From positions 248,001 to 312,000 of the forward strand of contig NZ_FOFM01000003.1 of assembly GCF_900110875.1 (NCBI RefSeq): DNA of 64,000 nucleotides. Direction: 5' to 3'. Origin of the DNA: Pseudovibrio axinellae (lineage in GTDB: Bacteria > Pseudomonadota > Alphaproteobacteria > Rhizobiales > Stappiaceae). The position numbers were made by a program, and so were the translations under genes. Positions within the stretch are counted from its first letter, which is position 1; each line of letters opens with the position of its first letter. This document shows positions 26,996 through 35,766 of this stretch, in pieces. The notes under the pieces are model-generated. The model ran no database searches, was not told where the DNA came from, and worked only from the letters and a program-made list of their open reading frames with translations.

Positions 26996-27412
26996 TTATG
27001 CAGCTGGTTCCACATCGGCAGATGAGACAAGCTCAAAGCCTTCTTCCAACCAGCCGGTAACGCCACCCAGCATTTGTTTCACATTCCGGCCAAGCATAGA
27101 GAGCTTGTAAGCGGCCTTATCTGCGCCGTTACAGTGCGGGCCTGCGCAATAAACAACAAACAAGGTATCCTTGGCCCACTTGGCAAGGGTCTCTTCGCAA
27201 AGGTCTCTGTGAGCAAGGCAAATAGCGCCCCGCACATGCCCCTTGGCAAACCTGATTGGTCCGCGCACATCCAGCAGTACAAAGTCAGGTGAACCAGCTT
27301 TCAAATCGGCTTCCACATCTGTGCAATCTGTTTCAAATCGCAATTTTCTGCCAAAATATTCTTTGGTCAGCTGGTGATCAGCACATGGGTATTCTGCAAC
27401 GCGAGAAGACAT
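26996..27412 (-). CDS. Rhodanese-like domain protein
   Basis: A 138-aa single-domain rhodanese (sulfurtransferase fold). The region DFVLLDVRGPIRFAKGHVRG is the CH2A motif and the loop VYCAGPHCNGADKAA holds the probable active Cys. The C terminus MLGGVTGWLEEGFEL is typical. The ATG at 27412 is supported by GGAG 7-10 bases upstream; the TTG at 27424 overlaps that site. The gene diverges from ftrA, and a rhodanese gene beside an FtrA regulator is a recurrent arrangement in Rhizobiales, so FtrA probably regulates it. Confidence 0.88.
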   Translation of the reverse strand: MSSRVAEYPCADHQLTKEYFGRKLRFETDCTDVEADLKAGSPDFVLLDVRGPIRFAKGHVRGAICLAHRDLCEETLAKWAKDTLFVVYCAGPHCNGADKAAYKLSMLGRNVKQMLGGVTGWLEEGFELVSSADVEPAA

Positions 27413-27586
27413 GAAACTCTCCAAATTCTATGAAGGCGCTTTCAGATAAGGGGGAAAGGCCAAAACTGTTTAGTGACAGCCAGTTACGGGTCTTGATCCG
27501 TACCAATAAGTGGTCCCTGGCGATGGCCGGAATGTTTCCTGTGTCTGTAATTTGATGAACTTTACCGTTGCCAACAACTGGCTCAA

Positions 27587-28627
27587 ATGACTAAATTCGT
27601 AAAAAACCTGCCAATATCTCAGTCAGCGGATTCTGTAATGATACAAGCCCAGCATCTGGCCCCAGAAGGTCCACTTGTCGTCACGCTCATCTATGATGGT
27701 TTGTGCACCTTTGAGTTTGGTCAGGCCTACGAGCTGTTTGGCCTGCCAAGGCCAGAGTTAGGGGCAAACTGGTACAGGTACCAAAGTGTCGCCATTGAGG
27801 ATGGCCCAATCCGCGCAGCAGGCGGGTTGGAGATCAAGGCTGAAAAACAGTTAGACGTGCTGGAGGAAGCAGACATCATCCTCATTCCAGGGTGGAGGGG
27901 GATCGACACCCCTGTGCCCGAAGATCTCATACAAGCGTTGTGTAACGCCCACCAGCGTGGTGCACGCGTTGCTTCTATCTGCTCAGGTGCTTTTGTGTTG
28001 GCCCAAGCTGGCCTTTTAAATGGGCGTACAGCAACGACCCACTGGCGCTATGCAAAAGCATTGAAAACCGGTTTTCCATCCATCAACGTGGAAGACGACA
28101 GGCTCTATTCTGAAACGGAAAGGGTGTTGACCTCTGCAGGCAGTGCAGCTGGTATCGATCTGGCGCTTCACATCATACGGCAGGACTACGGAGTGCAGGT
28201 TGCAAATAGCGTGGCCAAAAGGCTGGTTGCGCCGCCTTTCAGGGAAGGCACGCAAAGGCAGTTCGTAGAAGAGCCAGTACCAGAGCAAAGAGAAAGCAGG
28301 CGCTTTGCAGCTCTTTTTGAAGAGTTGGAAAAGAAAAGAGCCTACACAATGTCTGTTTGCGAGATGGCAGAGCTGATGGGGATGAGCCAGCGCACCTTTA
28401 TTCGCAAGTTCACAAAGGTGACAGGGCAGGCGCCCGCACAGTGGAGGCGGGCCAAGCAACTGGCAACCGCCAAACACCTGCTGGAAGCAGAAGACACGGT
28501 GGATATGGAGCGGCTCTCTCACACCTGTGGGTTCGGAACAGCTGCATCCTTACGCCATCACTTCAGAACCAAATATGGGACAACACCGACAGCCTACAGG
28601 CGCCAGTTTAAGGCCCGTCAATCCTGA
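27587..28627 (+). CDS. ftrA: FtrA-type transcriptional regulator (DJ-1/PfpI domain plus AraC helix-turn-helix)
   Basis: A 346-aa regulator. Residues about 30-200 form a DJ-1/PfpI-like domain (VVTLIYDGLCTFEFGQAYEL, then the nucleophile-elbow-like RVASICSGAFVLAQAGLL). Residues about 240-345 form two AraC helix-turn-helices (MSVCEMAELMGMSQRTFIRK and the C-terminal CGFGTAASLRHHFRTKYGT). This is the GlxA/FtrA family. The start may be 17 codons later (ATG at 27638). It diverges from the rhodanese gene and converges on the next gene with a 10-base overlap. Confidence 0.9.
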   Translation: MTKFVKNLPISQSADSVMIQAQHLAPEGPLVVTLIYDGLCTFEFGQAYELFGLPRPELGANWYRYQSVAIEDGPIRAAGGLEIKAEKQLDVLEEADIILIPGWRGIDTPVPEDLIQALCNAHQRGARVASICSGAFVLAQAGLLNGRTATTHWRYAKALKTGFPSINVEDDRLYSETERVLTSAGSAAGIDLALHIIRQDYGVQVANSVAKRLVAPPFREGTQRQFVEEPVPEQRESRRFAALFEELEKKRAYTMSVCEMAELMGMSQRTFIRKFTKVTGQAPAQWRRAKQLATAKHLLEAEDTVDMERLSHTCGFGTAASLRHHFRTKYGTTPTAYRRQFKARQS

Positions 28628-29823
28628 AGGTATGCTGCAATTCCCAAAGCGGCGGAGCGTCCGGTGGCAAAGACCCCCTGCAACAGGTAGCCCCCAGTAG
28701 GGGCTTCCCAATCCAGCATTTCACCGGCTACGAACACACCCGGCACGCTGGTCAGCATGTAGTGTTGGTCGATCGCGTCAAATGAAACCCCACCTGCGCT
28801 CGAGATCGCCCTGTCGATCGATCGTGGAGCTGTCAGCTTTAAAGGTAACGCCTTAATGTAAGCAGCAAGTTCACCAGCCTCTTTCGGCAGTGGGCCAGCC
28901 TCGCGCAAAAGAGCGATTGCAGCAGCTGGAAGACCGGTCGCCTTGCGCAGGAAATTGCTCATGGATTGCTTGCCACGTGGCCGTTCCAGCTTGGACGTCA
29001 ACTTCTCAACACTGACGTCTGGCTTCAGGTCCAGTTCGATTTGTGTCCCACCCTTTTCCGTGATTGCGTCCCGCACATCAGCACAGATTGCATATATAAC
29101 CCCGCCTTCAATACCGGATGCATCCAGCATCGCATCCCCGATGACACGCTGCCCTTCATGAGATACGCCAATCTTTTTGAGTGGAGTTCCTTTGTAACGC
29201 TCTTTGAAATGTTCAGAGAACGACACCTCGAACCCGCAATTGGCAGGGCGCAACTCTTTCACATCAACCCGTAGATCCTGGAGGACAGGCACCCAGGTCC
29301 CATCAGACCCGAGTTTTGCCCAGGACCCTCCACCAAGAGCAAGCAATACTGCATCAAATTGGTGGGCTTTGACTGCATCGGTGCCGTGCTGAAGCAGTAA
29401 AGAACCGGTTTTGTTGAAGCCCTGCCATCGAGTGCCGAAATGTAACGTGACGCGCAAACTGCCCAAAAGTTTCAACCAGGTGCGTAGCAAAGGTGAAGTC
29501 TTGAAACTCTTTGGAAACACCTTGCCACTAGAGCCGGCAAAGGTCGGTTCTCCTAAACTCGCACTCCATTCTTGAAGAGCTGCAGGTGGAAAATCTTGAA
29601 CAGATTGCAGCAGCTGCGCATGGGCTGGACGGTAGCGACCAAGAAATGTCTCCAAATCTTCGCTGTGGGTCAGGTTAAGGCCACCTAACCCAGCCATCAG
29701 AAGCTTGCGAGCCGGGGAGGGACGTTGGTCAAAAACGCTGACACACAATCCAGCTTCAGCAAGGGTTTGAGCCGCAAACAGCCCAGCGGGCCCTGCTCCG
29801 ATGATCGCAACACGCTTTTTCAA
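28618..29823 (-). CDS. HI0933-like NAD(P)/FAD-dependent oxidoreductase (TIGR03862 type)
   Basis: A flavoprotein of about 401 aa with the FAD-binding motif KKRVAIIGAGPAGLFAAQTL, the PARKLLMAGLGGLNLTHSED stretch and the C-terminal VFVAGEMLDWEAPTGGYLLQ. This pattern separates the TIGR03862 branch from YhiN proper; the window's other HI0933 relative is at 13878-15056. No function is firmly known. No ATG fits the family N terminus. TTG at 29823 (giving MKKRVAIIG) is the best guess; the frame is open to 29943, but that upstream part is an imperfect hairpin and has no homology. Confidence 0.82.
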   Translation of the reverse strand: MKKRVAIIGAGPAGLFAAQTLAEAGLCVSVFDQRPSPARKLLMAGLGGLNLTHSEDLETFLGRYRPAHAQLLQSVQDFPPAALQEWSASLGEPTFAGSSGKVFPKSFKTSPLLRTWLKLLGSLRVTLHFGTRWQGFNKTGSLLLQHGTDAVKAHQFDAVLLALGGGSWAKLGSDGTWVPVLQDLRVDVKELRPANCGFEVSFSEHFKERYKGTPLKKIGVSHEGQRVIGDAMLDASGIEGGVIYAICADVRDAITEKGGTQIELDLKPDVSVEKLTSKLERPRGKQSMSNFLRKATGLPAAAIALLREAGPLPKEAGELAAYIKALPLKLTAPRSIDRAISSAGGVSFDAIDQHYMLTSVPGVFVAGEMLDWEAPTGGYLLQGVFATGRSAALGIAAYLQD

Positions 29824-30066
29824 AGATCCATCCAATCTGCTGTGTGTCAGAATTGCCCAGTTTGTGGGCGTAGCCAATGACAATCGAAGCTCTAATGCCC
29901 TCGTTTTCTGCCAATTACAAGCGCAGTGCTTAACTCCTCCCACAGATGTGGGGGCGGAGCCTACCGGTAATTAGGCCCCTTTAAGAAGCACCCCTGAATT
30001 TAGAAGGAAGACTTCTAAGGAATGTACAGTCTCTGCACTTCCCGCTTTGCTGCATACAAACAGTAA

Positions 30067-31206
30067 GTGGGGGCTGCGTTGAGAACTGCAATCGTGATGC
30101 CGCGTAACATGCATTTTTGTAAGTCTCGTGCCACATCAATCGACCTGTGTGCTCATGATCTGGCGCTCCATAGCCAGAACAAAAGCAATTTGCGCGTATT
30201 TGCCGGAGGTGAGGCGGGCCTGTTTGATGATGTGGATGTTTGCGCAGTGACACCACCTGGCAAAAAACCGACTCCCGCCAAGTTTTATGACCCGCTTTCA
30301 GAGTTTGGCCCTCAACTCATCGTGGTGCATCAACATCTGGAGACAGCATTCCAGATTATCAATGACTTTCCAGGGACCCCAGTGATCCTCCATAGACATG
30401 GACGGTTTGAACGCAACAGCGGCTTTAAGCGTTGGAAATATACCCGTAAAATGAACCGGCTAGGCGGTATCATCTGGGTTGGTGAGGATGCACGCAATAA
30501 CTTCTGCGAAAACTTCACCGGGGTTAAAACCCGCAGCGTTGTCGTGCCAAACGGAATAGACTGTGAGCTCTGGTCCCCAGCTCCCAAGGCGAACACCGTG
30601 ATTTATGTTGGCAGAGCGCGCAAGGACAAAGGTATCTTTGATCTGGCTGCGGCATGGCTTGCTTGTGCCGACCGGATGAAAGCCTTGGGGTGGACCCTGG
30701 AATTTGTACTTGCTGTCACCGATGATGGTGAAGATGCAACAGCAAACGCACTCCGGCAAATGCTCTCAAACCATCAGACAAGCGTCTCAATTGAGACCAA
30801 CCTCATCGCGGCAGATGTGCAGCGCAGACTAGCCAAAGCCTCCATTGCGGTGGTTCCATCAATCGTGGCTGAGGGGTTTGGGCGCACAGCGATTGAAGCA
30901 ATGAGCTGCGGCGCAGCCGTTATCACCACCCATTCAGGCGGTTTGTGGGAGGCCGTCGGGGAGACGGGCAAGGTAATCAATCCAAGCGCCCCTAAAGAAA
31001 TAGCAACAGCATTGTTCGATCTTGCAGATAACAAACCTCTGCGAAATGCCATGGCAAAATCCGGACGTGAAAGAGTGCTCAGGCTCTTTGATATCCATCA
31101 GATTGCAGAGCTCTATGATGATATGCTGATGAGCCTGTGGGATGAGTTCGTCAGTGGCCCGCACACAACGCAGCGGCTCATTGATCATATGCTGGTTTCA
31201 GAATAG
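30067..31206 (+). CDS. Glycosyltransferase family 4 (GT-B fold)
   Basis: A 379-aa cytoplasmic or membrane-associated glycosyltransferase. After an N-terminal acceptor domain (VMPRNMHFCKSRATSIDLCA) the donor domain shows VVPNGIDCELWSP, VIYVGRARKDKGIFDLAAAW and VPSIVAEGFGRTAIEAMSCG, the E-x7-E region of GT4 enzymes. It probably adds a sugar to lipopolysaccharide or another surface glycan. Start is GTG at 30067 or TTG at 30079 (MRTAIVMPRN). Two GT2 genes follow nearby on the opposite strand, so this is a small glycan-assembly neighbourhood. Confidence 0.85.
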   Translation: MGAALRTAIVMPRNMHFCKSRATSIDLCAHDLALHSQNKSNLRVFAGGEAGLFDDVDVCAVTPPGKKPTPAKFYDPLSEFGPQLIVVHQHLETAFQIINDFPGTPVILHRHGRFERNSGFKRWKYTRKMNRLGGIIWVGEDARNNFCENFTGVKTRSVVVPNGIDCELWSPAPKANTVIYVGRARKDKGIFDLAAAWLACADRMKALGWTLEFVLAVTDDGEDATANALRQMLSNHQTSVSIETNLIAADVQRRLAKASIAVVPSIVAEGFGRTAIEAMSCGAAVITTHSGGLWEAVGETGKVINPSAPKEIATALFDLADNKPLRNAMAKSGRERVLRLFDIHQIAELYDDMLMSLWDEFVSGPHTTQRLIDHMLVSE

Positions 31207-31297
31207 CACGTGCTCCCCAATGTTTCGCAACGCCCTAATCAAACCGTAGTTGCATGCAGTAAATAGCCAGTCTTCCCCAACAAAAGGGCTTAGTCAG

Positions 31298-31735
31298 ATG
31301 CATCCAGACCACGTTACGATCGTCGTTCGAGAGCTGGAAGAGGCAAGCGCATTCTTCAAGCTACTGGATTTTGAAGTCGTAAAGTCAGTAGAAATTCGCG
31401 GGCCTGTCTTTTCGCAGTATATGGATGTTCCAGACTTAGAAGCCGATCACATTACGTTGGTATTGAAAGGGCACAGCCCAAGGTTCGAAATTCAGCTTTT
31501 ACACTACAAAAACCCAGCACCTCACGTTGACCCGCACGCTTATGACCTGTGCAAGACCGGTTATAACCATCTGTGCTTTGCTGTAACCAATCTGGACGAG
31601 AGAATAACGCACCTGAAAGCTGCTGGTGTTGAGCTGCGTTCGCAGGTTCTGGAGTTTCACGATCGCAAGCTTGTCTTTGTAAGAGGGCCCGAAGATATCA
31701 CCGTGGAGCTGGCCCAGTGGACAGACTCCTCGTAA
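31298..31735 (+). CDS. VOC-superfamily (glyoxalase/bleomycin-resistance-like) protein
   Basis: A 145-aa protein of two beta-alpha-beta-beta-beta modules. MHPDHVTIVVRELEEASAFF opens the first; its metal ligand is probably the His in HPDHVTIVV. The second is GYNHLCFAVTNLDERITHLK and ends EDITVELAQWTD, with the Glu ligand. Members are glyoxalases, dioxygenases or antibiotic-binding proteins; the particular activity cannot be told. The ATG at 31298 fits the domain start better than the upstream 16 codons. Confidence 0.85.
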   Translation: MHPDHVTIVVRELEEASAFFKLLDFEVVKSVEIRGPVFSQYMDVPDLEADHITLVLKGHSPRFEIQLLHYKNPAPHVDPHAYDLCKTGYNHLCFAVTNLDERITHLKAAGVELRSQVLEFHDRKLVFVRGPEDITVELAQWTDSS

Positions 31736-31806
31736 TTTCAGAAGAACAAGCTTGTTAAGAAGTGGCGCAAAAAGCCGCTTAACCTCCATTCTCACCGCAT
31801 ATGGCC

Positions 31807-32769
31807 TCATACAAGCAATACTTTTGCAGCTTCCTTGATGTTCCCGGCAGTTGCGTTTGTGTGAAACAGCAGGCCTTTGATTTTCTCAAGGCTGGCATTT
31901 GCCTTTTTAATCCGCTTTGCCATGTGCCGGGCGACTTTGGGGGAGAGCTGCGAAAACCCGTGCTCTTGCACCTCAGCACGCAGTGCCAGCGCTATATCAT
32001 CGGAGAGGGAAATGCTATCAAAGCATGGCTCTGCTATTCCATGCATCCGCGCCAAAGCACAAAGCAATGCCATATCAGCAACCATTCGGTAAGGGCGGTC
32101 CTTGTTTGCCGTCACCTGCCCTGGGTGTAAGCGGTAACGAACCAGCCGCTCATTCAAGGCGCCAATCTTTCCGTGTTCCAGCAAACGCAGGTAAAGGTCA
32201 TAATCTTCAGCGCCATCGAAATGAGAACGATATCCACCAACCCTTTCCACCTGATCTCGCCGGAACATAATAGTCGGGTGGTATAGGCAGCATTTCTCAT
32301 AGAGCCGTTTACGTGTCTCGACGGAAGTCCTGGGGCATTCCATATGGTCAATGACCTGCCCGTCCACATCAATGACGGAGACTTCAGTACCGCACAGTAG
32401 CCAGTCAGGGTTCCGGTCCATCATCCGAATCTGGCGCTCCAGCCGCAGCGGCTCAGCAAGATCATCAGCATCAAGCCGCGCCACCAGTGGGCTCTTGATG
32501 CTTGCAAGCCCAGTGTTGAGCGCAGCAGATATTCCGTTTCCCAGCCCGGATAAGACCTGCAAGCGGCCTTTGGGAAATCGGCGGATATAAGAAGCACAAA
32601 CTTGCTGGGTGTCATCAGTGGAGGCATCATTCACAAGAACAATACCAAAATCGCGATAGCTTTGCGCCAATAGGCTGTCGAGCGTTTCGCCAAGCGTGGC
32701 GGCGGCATTGCGCGCCGGGATTAAAACACTCACAAGTGGAGTGTTTTCTTGTGGTTGCGCATCTGGCAT
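31807..32769 (-). CDS. Glycosyltransferase family 2
   Basis: A 320-aa GT-A enzyme. The nucleotide-sugar-binding part is LVSVLIPARNAAATLGETLD and IVLVNDASTDDTQQVC. The metal-binding Asp-x-Asp is SPLVARLDADDLAEPLRLER, and GGYRSHFDGAEDYDLYLRLL is the acceptor-side ED motif. The C-terminal 70 residues are less conserved. Probably acts in surface polysaccharide assembly with the neighbouring GT2. It is 96 bases downstream of that gene on the same strand and may form an operon with it. Confidence 0.88.
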   Translation of the reverse strand: MPDAQPQENTPLVSVLIPARNAAATLGETLDSLLAQSYRDFGIVLVNDASTDDTQQVCASYIRRFPKGRLQVLSGLGNGISAALNTGLASIKSPLVARLDADDLAEPLRLERQIRMMDRNPDWLLCGTEVSVIDVDGQVIDHMECPRTSVETRKRLYEKCCLYHPTIMFRRDQVERVGGYRSHFDGAEDYDLYLRLLEHGKIGALNERLVRYRLHPGQVTANKDRPYRMVADMALLCALARMHGIAEPCFDSISLSDDIALALRAEVQEHGFSQLSPKVARHMAKRIKKANASLEKIKGLLFHTNATAGNIKEAAKVLLV

Positions 32770-32865
32770 TCAACACTCCACTTGTTAAACTCATCTGAAA
32801 TCCAAAACAGCGATACAAAGCAATGTCTTACATGTTATCGCGGTGACGTTAGTCAGCAGGCCACG

Positions 32866-33780
32866 TCAGGCATTCTCGCGCTGGGCGACAGTTGAATCGT
32901 GCCTTGATTTCTCAGTGTTCTCCAGCAAATCCGCCTCAATGGATTTTGCCAGCCGCATATAACGGCCCGTTGCGTAATTGGTGGAGGCGATCAATCCCCA
33001 CCAGCCATACTGGTAATATCTGCGGATCAAATACCCCTTGAGAAATGCCATAGGAAACTCATAGAGCAACCGTGATTTTGGCAAGTGTCGTCCACGCCCG
33101 TGCATCTCTTTGACCTGCATTGAGGAGTAACGATTCATTTTGTCATATTGGAATGCGAGGCTGCGTATGCTGCGGTGTTCCACACGCCCTTTGAGCACAC
33201 CCAACCTAGCATTTTGGGGGGGGCGCACTGTGTCGTGCACGGCGCTGGCAGAAAAGCGGCCAATGCTTTTGCGATAAAGGCGGATTTGTTTATACGCATA
33301 CGCATGCTTTACAGCGGTCTCCTCATGAGCCCACACATCATAAATATTGACAGTCCAGAAATCATGAGAAGCGATAACCGAAGTCTGGAACAGGTCGAGT
33401 ATCTCGTCTTTTAATTCGTCCGTCGCAACCTCGTCTGCATCAAGGTTCAAGATCCAGTCATGACGGCACTGGTCTTCGCCAAAGCGTTTTTGCAAGCCAT
33501 ACCCTGGCCAGTCATTGTGCAACACACGGGCACCAAGGCGCTGGGCAACGTTGACGGTCTGGTCCGTTGAGCCACTGTCGATCACGATGACTTCATCAGC
33601 CCAGTCAATACAGTTTGAGATCGTGCGCCCTATTCGGTCTTCCTCGTTCTTCGCAATTATGAAGACTGAAAGTGGAATGCGCTTGTGGTCAGAGCATTCA
33701 TCTGTGGTGCGCGCGCCATGGCGGGCACGCTTTTCTGCAATATCGATGATTTTGCTTTGGGTTGAGATATCGGGCCTCAA
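32866..33780 (-). CDS. Glycosyltransferase family 2, WaaE/KdtX (LgtF)-like
   Basis: A 304-aa GT-A enzyme with PLSVFIIAKNEEDRIGRTIS, ADEVIVIDSGSTDQTVNVAQ and the Asp-x-Asp in DWILNLDADEVATDELKDEI. These and the YGLQKRFGEDQ / HDTVRPP stretches are typical of the lipopolysaccharide-core beta-1,4-glucosyltransferase group. The first 35 residues are not conserved and a later start is possible. A basic, hydrophobic segment (LLYEFPMAFLKGYLIRRYYQ) probably holds it on the inner membrane. Confidence 0.88.
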   Translation of the reverse strand: MRPDISTQSKIIDIAEKRARHGARTTDECSDHKRIPLSVFIIAKNEEDRIGRTISNCIDWADEVIVIDSGSTDQTVNVAQRLGARVLHNDWPGYGLQKRFGEDQCRHDWILNLDADEVATDELKDEILDLFQTSVIASHDFWTVNIYDVWAHEETAVKHAYAYKQIRLYRKSIGRFSASAVHDTVRPPQNARLGVLKGRVEHRSIRSLAFQYDKMNRYSSMQVKEMHGRGRHLPKSRLLYEFPMAFLKGYLIRRYYQYGWWGLIASTNYATGRYMRLAKSIEADLLENTEKSRHDSTVAQRENA

Positions 33781-34139
33781 GCGTAAGAACTGTGCTTAGG
33801 TCTTGAGTGTACGCCCCCACTCACATTTCGAAATTCGCCCAATATAAAGGACGGTTTTTACCCAGTAGGAATCCGTCAATAACAACTAAGAGAAGGCAAA
33901 AGGCGCTCCGGCAAAGCCGTCAGCCAAACAGCTGGAAAAACTGAGAGCTTTCGCCTTGCGCGCCCGCAATGAGACGCCACGCCACAAAACCTACCATAAA
34001 GTACCTTTGATAGTTTTGCTCTTTACAACTTCCGTATGATTGCATCTGGCGTGAAGGGGTGAAACGATCTGCTCGCAATTTACAGCCGGGTTTGAGGCGA
34101 GGCTTTCGGCACCGACACGACACTCTTTGGGAGAAGAAA
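33781..34139. other. Intergenic region upstream of the thiolase gene
   Basis: No conserved gene. A 25-codon minus-strand frame (33997 to 33920), MVGFVAWRLIAGAQGESSQF plus LFG, has an AAGG-type ribosome-binding site and is slightly hydrophobic; it is too short to judge. The rest presumably holds the thiolase promoter. Confidence 0.3.
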
Positions 34140-35303
34140 ATGGCCGCAATTATTGGTTGGGCACACACTCCATTTGGCAAGTTGGCTGATGAAACCGTAG
34201 AGACTCTTGTCACGAAAGTCGCCAGACAGGCGATTGAAGACGCTGGCCTGAGTGCGCAAGATATTGACGAAATCGTACTTGGCCACTTCAATGCGGGTTT
34301 CTCCAAGCAAGATTTCACAGCAAGTCTTGTGCTTCAGGCAGATGACAAGCTCCGTTTCAAGCCAACCACACGCGTAGAAAACGCCTGTGCAACAGGGTCT
34401 GCTGCGGTGCATCAGGGCGTGAAGTCCATCAAAGCAGGCGATGCCAAGTTTGTTCTGGTTGTTGGTGTTGAGCAGATGACCACAACACCTGGCCCCGAAA
34501 TTGGCGCAAACCTGCTCAAAGCCTCTTACCTTCCAGAGGATGGTGACACACCAGCAGGTTTTGCAGGCGTCTTCGGCAAAATCGCAGGCATGTACTTCCA
34601 AAAGTACGGCGATCAAAGTGAGGCGCTGGCGCACATCGCCGCAAAGAACCACAAAAACGGTGTCGAAAACCCATACGCGCAGATGCGCAAAGACCTTGGC
34701 GTCGAGTTCTGCCTCAATGAGAGCGAGAAGAACCCGTTTGTCGCTGGCCCGCTAAAACGCACGGACTGTTCGCTTGTGTCTGACGGTGCCGCCGCAATCG
34801 TTCTGACAGATACAACAACTGCGCTGTCAGCCGACAAGGCTGTTGCCTTCCGCGGCATGGGCCATGCGCAAGATTTCCTGCCAATGTCCAAGCGCGACAT
34901 CCTCAAGTTTGAAGGCTGTACGCAAGCATGGAAACGCGCACTGTCTCAGGCCAACATCACCATCAACGATCTGTCCTTTGTAGAGACTCACGACTGCTTC
35001 ACCATTGCAGAGCTGATTGAATATGAAGCGATGGGTCTGGTGCCAGAAGGGCAGGGCGCAAAAGCAATTTTGGAAGGCTGGACACAAAAAGACGGCAAAC
35101 TGCCAGTCAACCCGTCCGGCGGCCTGAAAGCAAAAGGTCACCCAATCGGCGCAACCGGTGTTTCCATGCATGCCCTCACAGCCATGCAGCTCACAGGCAC
35201 CGCTGGCGGCATTCAGGTTGAAGGCGCAGAACTCGGCGGCATCTTCAACATGGGCGGCGCAGCCGTCGCCAACTACGTCTCCGTGCTTCAGCGCTTGAAG
35301 TAA
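34140..35303 (+). CDS. Thiolase family protein (acetyl-CoA acetyltransferase-like)
   Basis: A 387-aa cytoplasmic thiolase. The nucleophile is Cys83 in TRVENACATGSAAVHQG, and the C-terminal catalytic His lies in NPSGGLKAKGHPIGATGVSM. It is closer to the SCP-x/acetyl-CoA acetyltransferase side branch than to AtoB/PhaA. Thiolases join or split acyl-CoAs and could supply or use acetoacetyl-CoA handled by the CoA-transferase at 56-57.5 kb. The ATG at 34140 has GGGAG 7-11 bases upstream; the frame extends 27 codons further up without homology. Ends with a good terminator. Confidence 0.9.
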   Translation: MAAIIGWAHTPFGKLADETVETLVTKVARQAIEDAGLSAQDIDEIVLGHFNAGFSKQDFTASLVLQADDKLRFKPTTRVENACATGSAAVHQGVKSIKAGDAKFVLVVGVEQMTTTPGPEIGANLLKASYLPEDGDTPAGFAGVFGKIAGMYFQKYGDQSEALAHIAAKNHKNGVENPYAQMRKDLGVEFCLNESEKNPFVAGPLKRTDCSLVSDGAAAIVLTDTTTALSADKAVAFRGMGHAQDFLPMSKRDILKFEGCTQAWKRALSQANITINDLSFVETHDCFTIAELIEYEAMGLVPEGQGAKAILEGWTQKDGKLPVNPSGGLKAKGHPIGATGVSMHALTAMQLTGTAGGIQVEGAELGGIFNMGGAAVANYVSVLQRLK

Positions 35304-35332
35304 GCGGCACTAGAGATATCGATAAACGCATG

Positions 35333-35358
35333 AAAGCCCCGCTTGTTCGGGGCTTTTT
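35333..35358 (+). terminator. Rho-independent terminator of the thiolase gene
   Basis: AAAGCCCCG (35333-35341) and CGGGGCTTT (35348-35356) flank a 6-base loop, followed by more T. It sits 30 bases past the stop codon. Confidence 0.93.
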
Positions 35359-35766
35359 GTGTTTATGGAGAACAATTTTCCAAGCGTAGGAGAATAATAA
35401 TCTCTTAGGCCGAACGAGTGCTATAGCTGCGATCCGTCACACAAAGTGCCTTCTCCATTGCAGCATGTTGCTCGGTGACCATAGCTGACATGCGGCCTGC
35501 CACTGGGCAACCCAGCCGTTAAAAGGCTTCAACTCCAACGCGATCTCATTAAACTTGCTTTTAAAAACAGAAAATACAAGTTCGTTGAGCTCAGGACAAA
35601 CGCTCGACAATTCAAAAGACAACTCTGGCCAGTTTTATGTGAAGATGGGCAAGGTAATGAAGAAAGCACCATAAAAACTGCGCATATCCGGTAGGTATAC
35701 CTGTAATAATTGTATCATGTAATATTACAATCAATTTTTGGAGCATGGTTACTACAGGTATTTGCA
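35359..35766. other. Intergenic region between thiolase and the AT-rich gene
   Basis: No assured gene. A 61-codon minus-strand frame (35437-35622: FKSKFNEIALELKPFNGWVA in its middle) has faint protein-like character and could be the remnant of a small gene, but no family was recognised. The final 70 bases are AT-rich and likely promoter. Confidence 0.3.

Noticed and set aside
26809-27060. 83-codon plus-strand frame after the palindrome
   Set aside because: It reads through two hairpins and a perfect Rho-independent terminator and then overlaps the rhodanese gene in antisense; no ribosome-binding site.
35437-35622. 61-codon minus-strand frame, perhaps a small-gene remnant
   Set aside because: Composition is mildly protein-like but there is no clear start signal or recognised family, so it was not listed as a gene.
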